This document shows, piece by piece, positions 35,537 through 44,263 of a stretch of DNA of 64,000 nt. The DNA is taken from positions 1,922,001 to 1,986,000 of the forward strand of contig NZ_CP019799.1 of assembly GCF_002007605.1 (NCBI RefSeq). The letters are read 5' to 3'. A model generated the notes under the pieces. It saw nothing but the letters and a program-made list of their open reading frames with translations. It was not told where the DNA came from and ran no database searches. Source of the stretch: Cellvibrio sp. PSBB023. Lineage in GTDB: Bacteria > Pseudomonadota > Gammaproteobacteria > Pseudomonadales > Cellvibrionaceae. Made by a program: the position numbers and the translations under genes. Every line of letters begins with the position of its first letter. Within the stretch, counting starts at the first letter, position 1.

Positions 35537-37507
35537 TTAAAATTCCTCCCACTCATCATCCTGGGAAGCTTTGGGCGGTGTTAATTTTTTAGCCGTAGCA
35601 GGTTTGCTTGTCTTAGCGCGCGGATTTGCCAAACGCTTCGCCGCTACAGGCTGGGCAAAGGCATCGGTTGCCAAATGAAATTGTGCAACGCTTTGACTAA
35701 GTTGATCAGCTTGCGATTGCAAACTTTCCGCCGCTGCAGCTGCCTCTTCCACTAGCGCCGCATTTTGCTGTGTCATTTCATCCATTTGCGATACGGCGGT
35801 GGATACCTCTTCTATACCGGTAGACTGCTCGGCGGATGCCGCTGCAATTTCCGCCATAATGTCATTCACACGCTTAATAGCATTGACGATTTCTTTCATG
35901 GTATCGCCCGATTTTCCAACCAGTTGATTACCACTATCAATTTTTTGTACTGAATCGGATATCAGGGCTTTGATATCTTTTGCGGCATTGGCAGAGCGCT
36001 GCGCCAGTGTACGCACCTCGGAGGCAACCACCGCAAAACCACGACCTTGATCACCGGCCCGCGCTGCCTCTACCGCCGCATTCAGTGCAAGGATATTAGT
36101 TTGGAAGGCGATGCCATCTATCACACCAATGATGTCGGAAATTTTTCGTGCGGATTCATTAATCGCATTCATGGTAGTAACCACTTGCTGGATCAGTGCA
36201 CCACCATCAGTCGCAACAGCAGAGGCCTGCTCAGCCAACACATTCGCTTGTTTGGCGTTGTCTGCATTTAATTTCACCGTTGAAGTCAGCTCCTCCATAG
36301 AAGAAGCTGTCTCTTCCAGGTTTGCGGCTTGCTGCTCTGTGCGACTGGAGAGATCCGCATTACCTTGGGCAATTTCACTGGACGCCGTAAAAATGGTATC
36401 AGCCGCCATACGAATTTCACCCAACATACTGGTGAGGCTTGATGTGGTTTCATTACAATAATTTTTTAAGTCGCCAAATGTACCTGCATAATCTGCATCA
36501 ATCGTTTCGGTTAAATCCCCTTTGGCAATAGCACCCAATACCCGCGCCACATCTTTCAATCCTTTATCGGCTGTTGTTACCAGGCTATTTAACCCTTCAG
36601 CCAACTTCAGGAAGAAACCACTTTTCCCATCAATTTTTATGCGTTCACTGAAGTTCCCCTCGGCTGCCGCTTCTACCAGTTGGTTCACCTCACTCTCTAC
36701 ACCCACTTCCTCTGTGCGGTCCAGCCATTCGACCACTGAGCCCAAACGTGAACCATCTTTGGCAAAAATAGGATTGGCTACCAAACGGAAAGAACGTTTG
36801 CCCACCACAATATTACTGGTATAGGTAGTGGTCAGGTTCTCCAGCAATTTCATTTGGTGCATGGGATTTTTATGGAATATGTCCATAGTGCTGCCCACAA
36901 TTTTATCAACGGCAAAATGTGGCAATACCAGTTTTATATCAGCCTCAGCAATCCGCAACATTCTCTCTACCGATTTATTCATGTAGATAATTTTACGGTC
37001 TGTATCAGCAATCATGACATTAGTAGTGGTGGTTTCCAGTGCGCCCAAAATGCGCGTCAATTCATGATCAGCTTTTAACTTGACGGCCATGTCCGCCGTC
37101 ACATCTGTAGCATATTTCACCACTTTTAGCGGGCGCCCATCCTTCCCGAGAATAGGGTTATAGCTCGCTTGTATCCACACTTCTTTTCCACCTTTGCCAA
37201 TGCGCTTGTATTGGCCCGCTTCAAAATCACCGCGAGCCAGCGCCTCCCAAAACTTACGGTAGGCATCACTGGTGCGGTAATCAGGCTCAACAAACATACT
37301 GTGGTGCCGCCCTTTCACTTCATCCAGGTTATAACCGGTAAGCCGCAGGAAGTTGTCATTGGCATTCAACACAGTGCCGTCAAGGGAAAACTCAATAACG
37401 GCTTGCACGCGATTAATTGCCGTTAATTGTCCGCGCACGTTTTCCAGCTCGTGTGAATCCACTTTAACGAGATTTTTATCGCCGGCAAACATTTCAAGAA
37501 AGTTCAT
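35537..37507 (-). CDS. Soluble PAS-PAS methyl-accepting chemotaxis protein ending in WEEF
   Basis: 656 residues with no membrane helix. PAS1 (about 30-140, [19 protein letters not shown]) and PAS2 (about 150-265, [22 protein letters not shown]) are followed by a HAMP-like stretch and a signalling domain with tip [33 protein letters not shown] Lys/Ala/Pro-rich linker of about 40 residues leads to the C-terminal DEWEEF, like the CheR-binding pentapeptides of Tar (NWETF) and P. aeruginosa Aer2/McpB (GWEEF). The cofactor, FAD or other, cannot be told. Its place between cheW and cheR matches aer2 in the che2 cluster, but the PAS pair is more like BdlA. Confidence 0.94.
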   Translation of the reverse strand: MNFLEMFAGDKNLVKVDSHELENVRGQLTAINRVQAVIEFSLDGTVLNANDNFLRLTGYNLDEVKGRHHSMFVEPDYRTSDAYRKFWEALARGDFEAGQYKRIGKGGKEVWIQASYNPILGKDGRPLKVVKYATDVTADMAVKLKADHELTRILGALETTTTNVMIADTDRKIIYMNKSVERMLRIAEADIKLVLPHFAVDKIVGSTMDIFHKNPMHQMKLLENLTTTYTSNIVVGKRSFRLVANPIFAKDGSRLGSVVEWLDRTEEVGVESEVNQLVEAAAEGNFSERIKIDGKSGFFLKLAEGLNSLVTTADKGLKDVARVLGAIAKGDLTETIDADYAGTFGDLKNYCNETTSSLTSMLGEIRMAADTIFTASSEIAQGNADLSSRTEQQAANLEETASSMEELTSTVKLNADNAKQANVLAEQASAVATDGGALIQQVVTTMNAINESARKISDIIGVIDGIAFQTNILALNAAVEAARAGDQGRGFAVVASEVRTLAQRSANAAKDIKALISDSVQKIDSGNQLVGKSGDTMKEIVNAIKRVNDIMAEIAAASAEQSTGIEEVSTAVSQMDEMTQQNAALVEEAAAAAESLQSQADQLSQSVAQFHLATDAFAQPVAAKRLANPRAKTSKPATAKKLTPPKASQDDEWEEF

Positions 37508-37519
37508 GTGTAAGTCTCC

Positions 37520-38020
37520 TTATGTTCTCGCTGCCATGGATTCAGCAGTATCAAATAATCCCAACTCTTCGCTGGAGATCAGTTCATTAATATCAACCAA
37601 AATAATCATTTGTTCGTTCACTGTGGCTAGCCCTAACAAATAACGGCTATTAAATGCCACACCAAAATCAGGTGGCGGTCGCAGCTGTTCTTTACTCAAG
37701 CTGACTACGTCGGAAACACCATCAACGACAATACCTACTATGCGATTGCGAATATGAAGCACAATGACAATAGTGAATTCATCGTAGGTCACTTTCCCCA
37801 CATTGAATTTAATGCGCAAATCAACAATAGGCACTATATCGCCCCGCAGGTTGATGACGCCTTTAATAAAAGTAGGCGCATTGGCAATTTTTGTTACTGA
37901 CTCATAACCGCGAATTTCTTTTACCGTTAGAATATCAATTGCATAGTTTTCATCGCCCAGACTAAATGTCAGGAACTCCTGTACAGCAGAGGCGGTAACT
38001 GATTCGGAAAACTGATCCAT
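37520..38020 (-). CDS. cheW: Chemotaxis coupling protein CheW
   Basis: 166-residue scaffold protein linking receptors with CheA. One CheW domain: [40 protein letters not shown], and [16 protein letters not shown]. 12 bp before the soluble MCP and 34 bp after cheA. Confidence 0.96.
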   Translation of the reverse strand: MDQFSESVTASAVQEFLTFSLGDENYAIDILTVKEIRGYESVTKIANAPTFIKGVINLRGDIVPIVDLRIKFNVGKVTYDEFTIVIVLHIRNRIVGIVVDGVSDVVSLSKEQLRPPPDFGVAFNSRYLLGLATVNEQMIILVDINELISSEELGLFDTAESMAART

Positions 38021-38054
38021 TTACACATTCTCCAGAGAAAGGAATAACGTCGGG

Positions 38055-40058
38055 TTAAATGGCGGCCGCCAAGGTGGCTGACTGATGGACAGATAGCGCC
38101 AGTGATTCAACATCAAGAATTAACGCTACGCTGCCATCACCTAAAATAGTTGCACCAGCAACACCATCGACTCGCTTGTAATGTTGCTCCAGGCTTTTGA
38201 TCACTACCTGTTGTTGACCAACCAGTGCATCAACAAATAATGCAAACCGGTGTTTGGCCGTTTCCACCAGCACCACTATGCCGCGCGGCACTTCCCTGTA
38301 CACAGGTTCCAATTGCATGATTTTGTAGAGGTGCAAGATTGGCCAGTATTCGTTGCGGACGTGTAATAATTCATCATCACCGGCAAGGGTTTTAATATCC
38401 TGTTGAGCAGGCTGCATGGATTCCACAATGTGAACCAGTGGAATGATGAATGTCTGATCGCCGACCGACACACACATTCCATCCACTATGGCCAGCGTCA
38501 GGGGCAAATGAATAGTGAAAGTAGAGCCCTGCCCCGCGTGAGACTCAATATGAATTCGCCCTCCCAAACTTTGCACATTGCGCTTTACAACATCCATTCC
38601 GACACCACGCCCGGAAATATCGGTAACCGCTGCAGCAGTGGAAAAACCCGGTGCAAAAATTAATTGCCATACTTCCTCATCTTTTGGGTTTTCACTAATG
38701 GCAATATTATTTTCAAGGGCTTTTGCTAAAATTCGCTCGCGATTTAAACCACCACCATCATCACTAATACTAATAACAATATTTCCACCTTGCTGGGCGG
38801 CACGCAGTGTCACTTTACCCACAGGGTCTTTACCGCGCTCGCGCCGCACCTCTGCTGATTCAATGCCGTGATCAATACTGTTGCGTACCAAGTGGGTTAA
38901 AGGGTCTACCAATTTTTCGGTCAAGCCTTTGTCCAATTCGGTATCACCGCCCTCTATAATTAACTCAATATTTTTTCCCAGCTTTCCCGACAAGTCGCGC
39001 ACCACACGAGGAAAACGGTTGAATACAAATGAGACCGGCAACATGCGAATGGACATAACGGCCTCCTGAATTTCACGCGTATTGCGTTCCAATTCGCTGG
39101 CCACTGCCTGGAATTTTTCGGCGATTGCACCTTCAAGCCCTTGCCCTAATAAATTCATCATTGACTGGGTAATCACAATTTCGCCCACCAGGTTAATCAA
39201 TTGATCGACCTTGGCGACATCAACACGAATCGAGGAGCTTTCCACCACACTGGTGTCAGGCGTTTTTTGTTTAGTCGCGCTGTGCAGCTCAACAACGGGA
39301 GCAGCTGTATTTGATACAGAAACAGTATTTGGCGTTGAAATCGAAGGCGGAGCAGACACCGGAATCGGGGAAACGCTCGCGCCATTCTCAGAGTCGGATA
39401 AAACCGGGGAAAGTGGCTCAAAAAAACCAAAACTGTCATCTACGGCGGGGCTCAACAAACTGTCAACAAAGCCATACACATCGTCTTTATTCGTATTGAC
39501 AACCGCTTCGCTGCCTACTAGCTCATCAAAAAAACCATACCCATCGTCTGTTGCTGGGGCGGGATCATCAAAAAAGCCATAGGCTTCTGGCTCAGGGGCA
39601 ACGGGAGGATCGCTAAAAAAGCCGTAGGTATTGTGATCAGATGCGGCCGCCTTGGGGCTATCCGTCGTTACGCCCGCAGTAATAATTTCCAGTTTTTCAG
39701 TCAGCTGATGTACACCAGCCCAATCAATTGCTTCACCGTGACGATAAGCACGCAAAATTTCTTTCAATTGATCGACGGCCGCTAAAAACAAATCGATCAT
39801 CTCAGCAGTAATGGCCAGGTTTCCTTTGCGGATTTTATCCAACAGTCCTTCCATTATATGGGTCGCGCTGGTGAGGGCATCAAAACCAAAAATGCCACTG
39901 CCGCCTTTAATGGAGTGTGCTGCACGAAAAATACTGTTCAGCATTTCTGCATCCGGCGCGCTAAGGTCAAGGTCTAATAACAATTGCTCCATCTCATCGA
40001 GATGCTCTTGGCTCTCTTCAAAGAAGACGGTATGAAATTGTTTCATGTCGATCGACAT
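38055..40058 (-). CDS. cheA: Chemotaxis histidine kinase CheA with a YGFF-repeat linker
   Basis: 667 residues. The HPt domain (about 1-125) has His48 in AAHSIKGGSG. Dimerisation (P3) starts near residue 285 (VDQLINLVGEIVI). The ATPase part has HLVRNSIDHGIE, SISDDGGGLNRE, FAPGFSTA and DISGRGVGMDVV, all intact. The C-terminal CheW-like domain spans about 530-667. Between HPt and P3 no normal P2 domain is seen. Instead five YGFF/FGFF-type motifs occur at residues 145, 160, 174, 195 and 210, each followed by acidic residues. They may be docking peptides in place of P2. 34 bp before cheW. Confidence 0.95.
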   Translation of the reverse strand: MSIDMKQFHTVFFEESQEHLDEMEQLLLDLDLSAPDAEMLNSIFRAAHSIKGGSGIFGFDALTSATHIMEGLLDKIRKGNLAITAEMIDLFLAAVDQLKEILRAYRHGEAIDWAGVHQLTEKLEIITAGVTTDSPKAAASDHNTYGFFSDPPVAPEPEAYGFFDDPAPATDDGYGFFDELVGSEAVVNTNKDDVYGFVDSLLSPAVDDSFGFFEPLSPVLSDSENGASVSPIPVSAPPSISTPNTVSVSNTAAPVVELHSATKQKTPDTSVVESSSIRVDVAKVDQLINLVGEIVITQSMMNLLGQGLEGAIAEKFQAVASELERNTREIQEAVMSIRMLPVSFVFNRFPRVVRDLSGKLGKNIELIIEGGDTELDKGLTEKLVDPLTHLVRNSIDHGIESAEVRRERGKDPVGKVTLRAAQQGGNIVISISDDGGGLNRERILAKALENNIAISENPKDEEVWQLIFAPGFSTAAAVTDISGRGVGMDVVKRNVQSLGGRIHIESHAGQGSTFTIHLPLTLAIVDGMCVSVGDQTFIIPLVHIVESMQPAQQDIKTLAGDDELLHVRNEYWPILHLYKIMQLEPVYREVPRGIVVLVETAKHRFALFVDALVGQQQVVIKSLEQHYKRVDGVAGATILGDGSVALILDVESLALSVHQSATLAAAI

Positions 40059-40122
40059 ACACTATTCCTATCAGTAAAAATCCTTCACGCAAACTCACTC
40101 GATGACAAGGTTACAAGCGTTA

Positions 40123-40488
40123 TTACCCCATCACTTTTTTCGCAATTTCCAATAATTTATTGGGGTCAAAGGGTTTAACCATCCACCCGGTTGCTCCCGC
40201 TGCACGCCCTTGGGCCTTCATGGCGTCACTGGCCTCTGTTGTTAGCACAATAATGGGCGTGCGGATATGGGCAGGTAAGGCGCGCAGGGATTTGATCAGC
40301 GTTAACCCATCCATATTGGGCATGTTCTGATCTGTTAATACAAAATCGTAGGTTTTTGTTTTGCACAGGTTTAATGCTTCCAACCCGTCTTTCGCAGCGG
40401 TGACTGTGTAGCCGGCAGACTTGAGTGTTGCCTCAACCATTTGTCGTACCGATACAGAGTCATCAACGATTAATACATGCTTACTCAT
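40123..40488 (-). CDS. cheY: CheY-type single-domain response regulator
   Basis: 121 residues, receiver only: Asp9, Asp10, phospho-Asp53 (LTDQNMPNMDG), Thr in VLTTEA and Lys in VKPFDP. It corresponds by position to CheY2 of the P. aeruginosa che2 cluster. Whether it acts on the flagellar switch is unknown. 64 bp before cheA. Confidence 0.94.
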   Translation of the reverse strand: MSKHVLIVDDSVSVRQMVEATLKSAGYTVTAAKDGLEALNLCKTKTYDFVLTDQNMPNMDGLTLIKSLRALPAHIRTPIIVLTTEASDAMKAQGRAAGATGWMVKPFDPNKLLEIAKKVMG

Positions 40489-40512
40489 AGATAGATCCCT
40501 AATACGCCTTTA

Positions 40513-42225
40513 TCAAAAAGAACTGATTACTGCCCGAATAAGATTGCCGGGCGGTGCAATATCAACTGATCGGGCCAAGCTGCGAATTAAATGCAAACCT
40601 CTTCCCGATAATTGATCATCGTTGTGCGCACGCAGAACGGATGGATCGTAACCGACACCGGAATCGCGCACAGTTATTGCCAGCGCCGGATTGCCGGGTT
40701 GCGGTAACCATTCCAATGAGAGCGATATAACATCCTGTTCTGTTAATAACTTTAGTCGACGCTCACGCTCTTGAAAATAAAACTCAAAGCCATCCGCCTG
40801 TTCTTTTACGGCGGAATCAAGGCGCAAAATGCCATGATCAATTGCGTTGCTAACCATTTCACTCACAATTAAAAAGACGATCTGGCAAATGTTTTGATCA
40901 ATACCCAAATACTGGAGAAATTTATTCGCGAGTGGCGGCATTTCACATTCCGCAATTTTGCGACCAGAGAGTTCAACCCCCCAGGAAAAATGACCAATCC
41001 CCTGTTCAAAACGCCCTTGTAACATACCATTTGCCAGCAAACGCGAACTGCCAAGCAACATATCTGCGGGTGTTAGTGTGCACATGGAAACATCATCACT
41101 ATAGGTCTCTCGCCCGGTATGCGCATGCAAGGCAGTAATTAATTGCCGGTGTAAATCCGCTGGATTGGACTGAATAATATCGACCACTCGCTGCATGGAA
41201 AAACACTCACCCGCCGGATTGCGCTCCTCCAGCAAACCATCGGTGCACGCAAATAAAAAACCGCTCTTGGGAAAATGATAGGTATCGACATTTGCATCAA
41301 ATTGATCATCATCCAGAATTCCCAACGCCATATGACGCGAGCGGAACTCTTGCTGTATTTTTCCACCATTTATCCAATAGGCGGTTGGCATACCGCCATT
41401 CCACAGGTGCAATTCACTTCGGTCTTTTTGCACCTGTACAATAATGGCAGCCACAAACCGGTCTGCCGGAGTATCGCGGCTCAGTTTTTTATTCAGCTCC
41501 GTCACTATGGGCTGAATGTGAAAGCCCTTGGCCACCATACTGTTAAAAATTGATACCGCTGGCATGATCGTTATCGCCGCCGATAGCCCATGCCCGGTGG
41601 CATCTGCCAGCATGAAATACAAATCACCACTGGGTGATGTGCGAGCCATAGCAATATCGCCACTGAATGACGATGAAGATTGTAACCAGGTATTGACTCC
41701 TTCAACTGATTGACTGTTTTGCCCCAGCAAATATTCGTAAATAAACTTTGCAATGGCTTCTTCTCGCTCGGCCTCTTGTTTGAAACGTGCCAGCTCGGCA
41801 TTTTGCAATGAAATTAACTGCTGCATGGATACAGAGTTAATGAGTGCTTTTACCTTTAAGGCTAACAGCGATAAATTTATTGGCTTGATAACGTAATCCG
41901 CCACGCCACAGGAAAAGCAGCTTTGCAAAAAATCCGGATCTTCATTCACACTGATCATAATTACCGGCGGTATGGCATGGGCATCGCGCGCGGACAAACT
42001 GCGTAGCAAATCCAGACCCGTGCCATCGCCCAACTCATAATCCAGCAACACCAGATCGACATTGTGACTGGCGCTACTCAAGGCCTGTGTCGCTTCAACC
42101 AAGCTATATGCAGAACGCGCTTGCAAATCTTTGCTGCGTAAAAATTCACAGAGAAGCTCATTGAGTAATTGATCATCATCAACGACCAGAATGCACAGCG
42201 GTTGGTCCAACACAATATCTGTCAT
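40513..42225 (-). CDS. Response regulator with PP2C (SpoIIE) phosphatase and HATPase kinase, HsbR-like
   Basis: 570 residues. Receiver (about 8-130; Asp16-18, phospho-Asp62 in LLDYELGDG, Lys in VIKPINL), a coiled linker (about 130-165), a SpoIIE/PP2C phosphatase (about 170-385; ADATGHG, FACTDGLLEE, DDVSM for metals) and an RsbW-like ATPase (about 430-570; SEMVSNAIDHG, VRDSGVGY, GRGLHLI). All key motifs are present, so both phosphatase and kinase may be active. Architecture and length match HsbR of P. aeruginosa, which sets the phosphorylation of the STAS protein HsbA. Two STAS genes lie just upstream in the operon. Confidence 0.92.
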   Translation of the reverse strand: MTDIVLDQPLCILVVDDDQLLNELLCEFLRSKDLQARSAYSLVEATQALSSASHNVDLVLLDYELGDGTGLDLLRSLSARDAHAIPPVIMISVNEDPDFLQSCFSCGVADYVIKPINLSLLALKVKALINSVSMQQLISLQNAELARFKQEAEREEAIAKFIYEYLLGQNSQSVEGVNTWLQSSSSFSGDIAMARTSPSGDLYFMLADATGHGLSAAITIMPAVSIFNSMVAKGFHIQPIVTELNKKLSRDTPADRFVAAIIVQVQKDRSELHLWNGGMPTAYWINGGKIQQEFRSRHMALGILDDDQFDANVDTYHFPKSGFLFACTDGLLEERNPAGECFSMQRVVDIIQSNPADLHRQLITALHAHTGRETYSDDVSMCTLTPADMLLGSSRLLANGMLQGRFEQGIGHFSWGVELSGRKIAECEMPPLANKFLQYLGIDQNICQIVFLIVSEMVSNAIDHGILRLDSAVKEQADGFEFYFQERERRLKLLTEQDVISLSLEWLPQPGNPALAITVRDSGVGYDPSVLRAHNDDQLSGRGLHLIRSLARSVDIAPPGNLIRAVISSF

Positions 42226-42246
42226 AACAATTCCATTGGCGCCTAC

Positions 42247-42531
42247 TTATAGATAATCAAAGAGGCGCTGCATATTTGCCATTGCCAGTATTTGTGCGGT
42301 AGCACCTTTAGCGCCTTTGATATACATTTTTTTGTGGGAAGCGGCAGCGCGACGCTGCCACATCATCATCATGCCCAAGGCAGCACTATCCAAATACTCA
42401 ACACGACTAAAATCAAAAACGATATTTTTGATCAGCTCGTCGCCAATGTAGTCGGTGCATTTCTGCTGAAATTCTTTGTGATATCCGTAATCAAAGCGAT
42501 TAGGAAGCACCACTACGGCTTGATCACTCAT
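42247..42531 (-). CDS. STAS-domain anti-anti-sigma-type protein, copy 2
   Basis: About 94 residues, all STAS. The expected phosphoserine lies in VEYLDSAALGMMM. Such proteins (SpoIIAA/RsbV, HsbA) are switched by Ser phosphorylation and bind a kinase or other partner. ATG 42531 follows AAGGTG; an open frame from 42600 extends into the upstream STAS gene. 28 bp after the first STAS gene and 21 bp before the phosphatase/kinase gene, its probable partner. Confidence 0.9.
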   Translation of the reverse strand: MSDQAVVVLPNRFDYGYHKEFQQKCTDYIGDELIKNIVFDFSRVEYLDSAALGMMMMWQRRAAASHKKMYIKGAKGATAQILAMANMQRLFDYL

Positions 42532-42559
42532 ACACCTTGCACCTTCATAAAATGTCTGA

Positions 42560-42841
42560 TTACTCGATATCAATAATTTTTTGGATATTGGCAAGCCCAA
42601 GAATTTCCTTGGGCGCTGTTTTCAGGCTATTCATCGTGAGCGCGGCACCACTGCTTTGTACTTTTTTTTGCGCCATCACCAATAGGCCAATACCGGCGCT
42701 ATCGATATAGTCCATTTCCGAACAGTCCAGGGTGATATTTCCACCAAACTCCAACGCAGCCAATATCGCCTGGTTAAACTCCACACCCGACGAATAATCA
42801 AATCGTTTGGGCATTCGAATAACAGCGGCGGTCTGAGTCAT
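42560..42841 (-). CDS. STAS-domain anti-anti-sigma-type protein, copy 1
   Basis: 93 residues, STAS domain with MDYIDSAGIGLLV around the phosphoserine. It resembles the adjacent STAS protein (both have RFDY near residue 14, a DSA core and an LAN-Q final helix), so the pair probably arose by duplication, but the sequences have diverged. It lies 18 bp after the small MCP gene. Confidence 0.9.
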   Translation of the reverse strand: MTQTAAVIRMPKRFDYSSGVEFNQAILAALEFGGNITLDCSEMDYIDSAGIGLLVMAQKKVQSSGAALTMNSLKTAPKEILGLANIQKIIDIE

Positions 42842-42859
42842 TATTTGCTCCTTGGCAAA

Positions 42860-43990
42860 TTAAAATAAATCGATAGAACCACTCTCCACTGACGAAGCAG
42901 AGACTGGATTGTGTTTTTGGCGCTGCTCACTATTTTTGTAGCGCAGCACTTCTGCATCCAATTGCTCCGGGCTTTGTGTCGCTACGCTTAATGTACGCAC
43001 CAGGGGCTGAAGCTCATTCAAACGCGCGATACTGTATTCCATGTTTTGTTTGGACATATCTTCAAACTGCAACGCGCGCACCGCATTGTTCAGGGCATTC
43101 ACCAACTGATTGATCAGCAGATCCATGTTATGTGTGGTCTCTTCATCAGCGTTTGCTTTGTGAATTAAATGCGTGCTTATGTGTTGCATGTCGGCTTTGG
43201 CGTGCAACACATAACTCATATCCTGCGATGCAACACGCCCCACCACTACATCAAGGTCAGCGATGGCATTTGCAATGCTACCCAGTTGTTGTTGAATATC
43301 CTTACTGAAACCCGCCGAGCGATTCGAGAGCGCGCGCACTTCATCTGCCACCACCGCAAAACCGCGACCAGCTTCACCCGCTCGCGCTGCTTCTATGGCC
43401 GCATTCAACGCCAACAGATTGGTTTGCGCGGCAATTTGGTCTATATCTTTCAAGGCGCGAATGACATTGGGCATCTGCTCTGCAATAGCACCCACTTTTT
43501 CTACCAGCTCCATAGACGATGCACTGATCTCTACCGTGGTATCCACAAAGCGATTCAGCAGACTGTAGGTATTTTCTGCAAACAAACTCATACGCGCGGA
43601 CACAGTGCTCTTTTGCGCATCACTGTCGCTCTCATAGAGCATTTGATTGATATAGTGCTGCTGTTTCTCCAGCAAGGTTTTGATTGAATCAAAGGATTGG
43701 GTTAAGAGTGCAGTGGCATCGGATTGAACTGCAATTTGTGACGCCAAATTACGCTGTGTATCCTGTATCACCTCGTCCAACAACAAACTGGTTTCCTCTA
43801 ATGAACGATTGGGCGACAAGGAAATATTCTCACCTGCAGGAAACGCAATAACACGGGCATTGGATTGCAAAACTAACAGCAACATTAGCGCTGTAGAGAA
43901 AAGTACAGCTAGCAGTGGATGAAACCAAATCCCCAAGAGACCACCGCCAATCACGGCCAAGGCGACGACAATAAGCTGCTTTATTGGCAT
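42860..43990 (-). CDS. Small membrane-anchored MCP-like protein without sensor domain
   Basis: 376 residues. Two N-terminal helices (about 5-21 and 24-42) form a hairpin with only a few residues outside, so there is no periplasmic ligand domain. The rest is a coiled coil with MCP tip [34 protein letters not shown], then an arm with [10 protein letters not shown] and a disordered tail. The LQFEDM motif is found in MCP-like proteins that act with non-classical arrays. It is the first gene of the STAS/che operon and may take its signal from the membrane or from the STAS proteins. Confidence 0.9.
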   Translation of the reverse strand: MPIKQLIVVALAVIGGGLLGIWFHPLLAVLFSTALMLLLVLQSNARVIAFPAGENISLSPNRSLEETSLLLDEVIQDTQRNLASQIAVQSDATALLTQSFDSIKTLLEKQQHYINQMLYESDSDAQKSTVSARMSLFAENTYSLLNRFVDTTVEISASSMELVEKVGAIAEQMPNVIRALKDIDQIAAQTNLLALNAAIEAARAGEAGRGFAVVADEVRALSNRSAGFSKDIQQQLGSIANAIADLDVVVGRVASQDMSYVLHAKADMQHISTHLIHKANADEETTHNMDLLINQLVNALNNAVRALQFEDMSKQNMEYSIARLNELQPLVRTLSVATQSPEQLDAEVLRYKNSEQRQKHNPVSASSVESGSIDLF

Positions 43991-44213
43991 AACCGCACTG
44001 TTCCCCTGCAGGTATCCGATGAGTAAGCTGGCCCACCAGCTACTCCGGTCAATATGAATTAAAAGTAGCAGGTTTATTTTTAGATGCGCAATTCAACAGC
44101 GATCTTGGCAGAAATAACTGAGGTGATATAAAAGATGGTTGGCTTAAAGCAATTCCACCGATTAAAAAAATATTTTTTTATAACATAAAAGTGTTTTTAT
44201 ACCGCGCTTATGC

Positions 44214-44244
44214 AAAAACGGCAGCCAGTGGCTGCCGTTTTTTT
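44214..44244 (-). terminator. Bidirectional terminator after fumarase
   Basis: AAAAACGGCAGCC, loop AGT, GGCTGCCGTTTTT form a long perfect stem ending in seven T on plus and five T on minus, 20 bp beyond the fumarase stop. Confidence 0.9.
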
Positions 44245-44263
44245 AAGGTTCAATCCTGATGAT

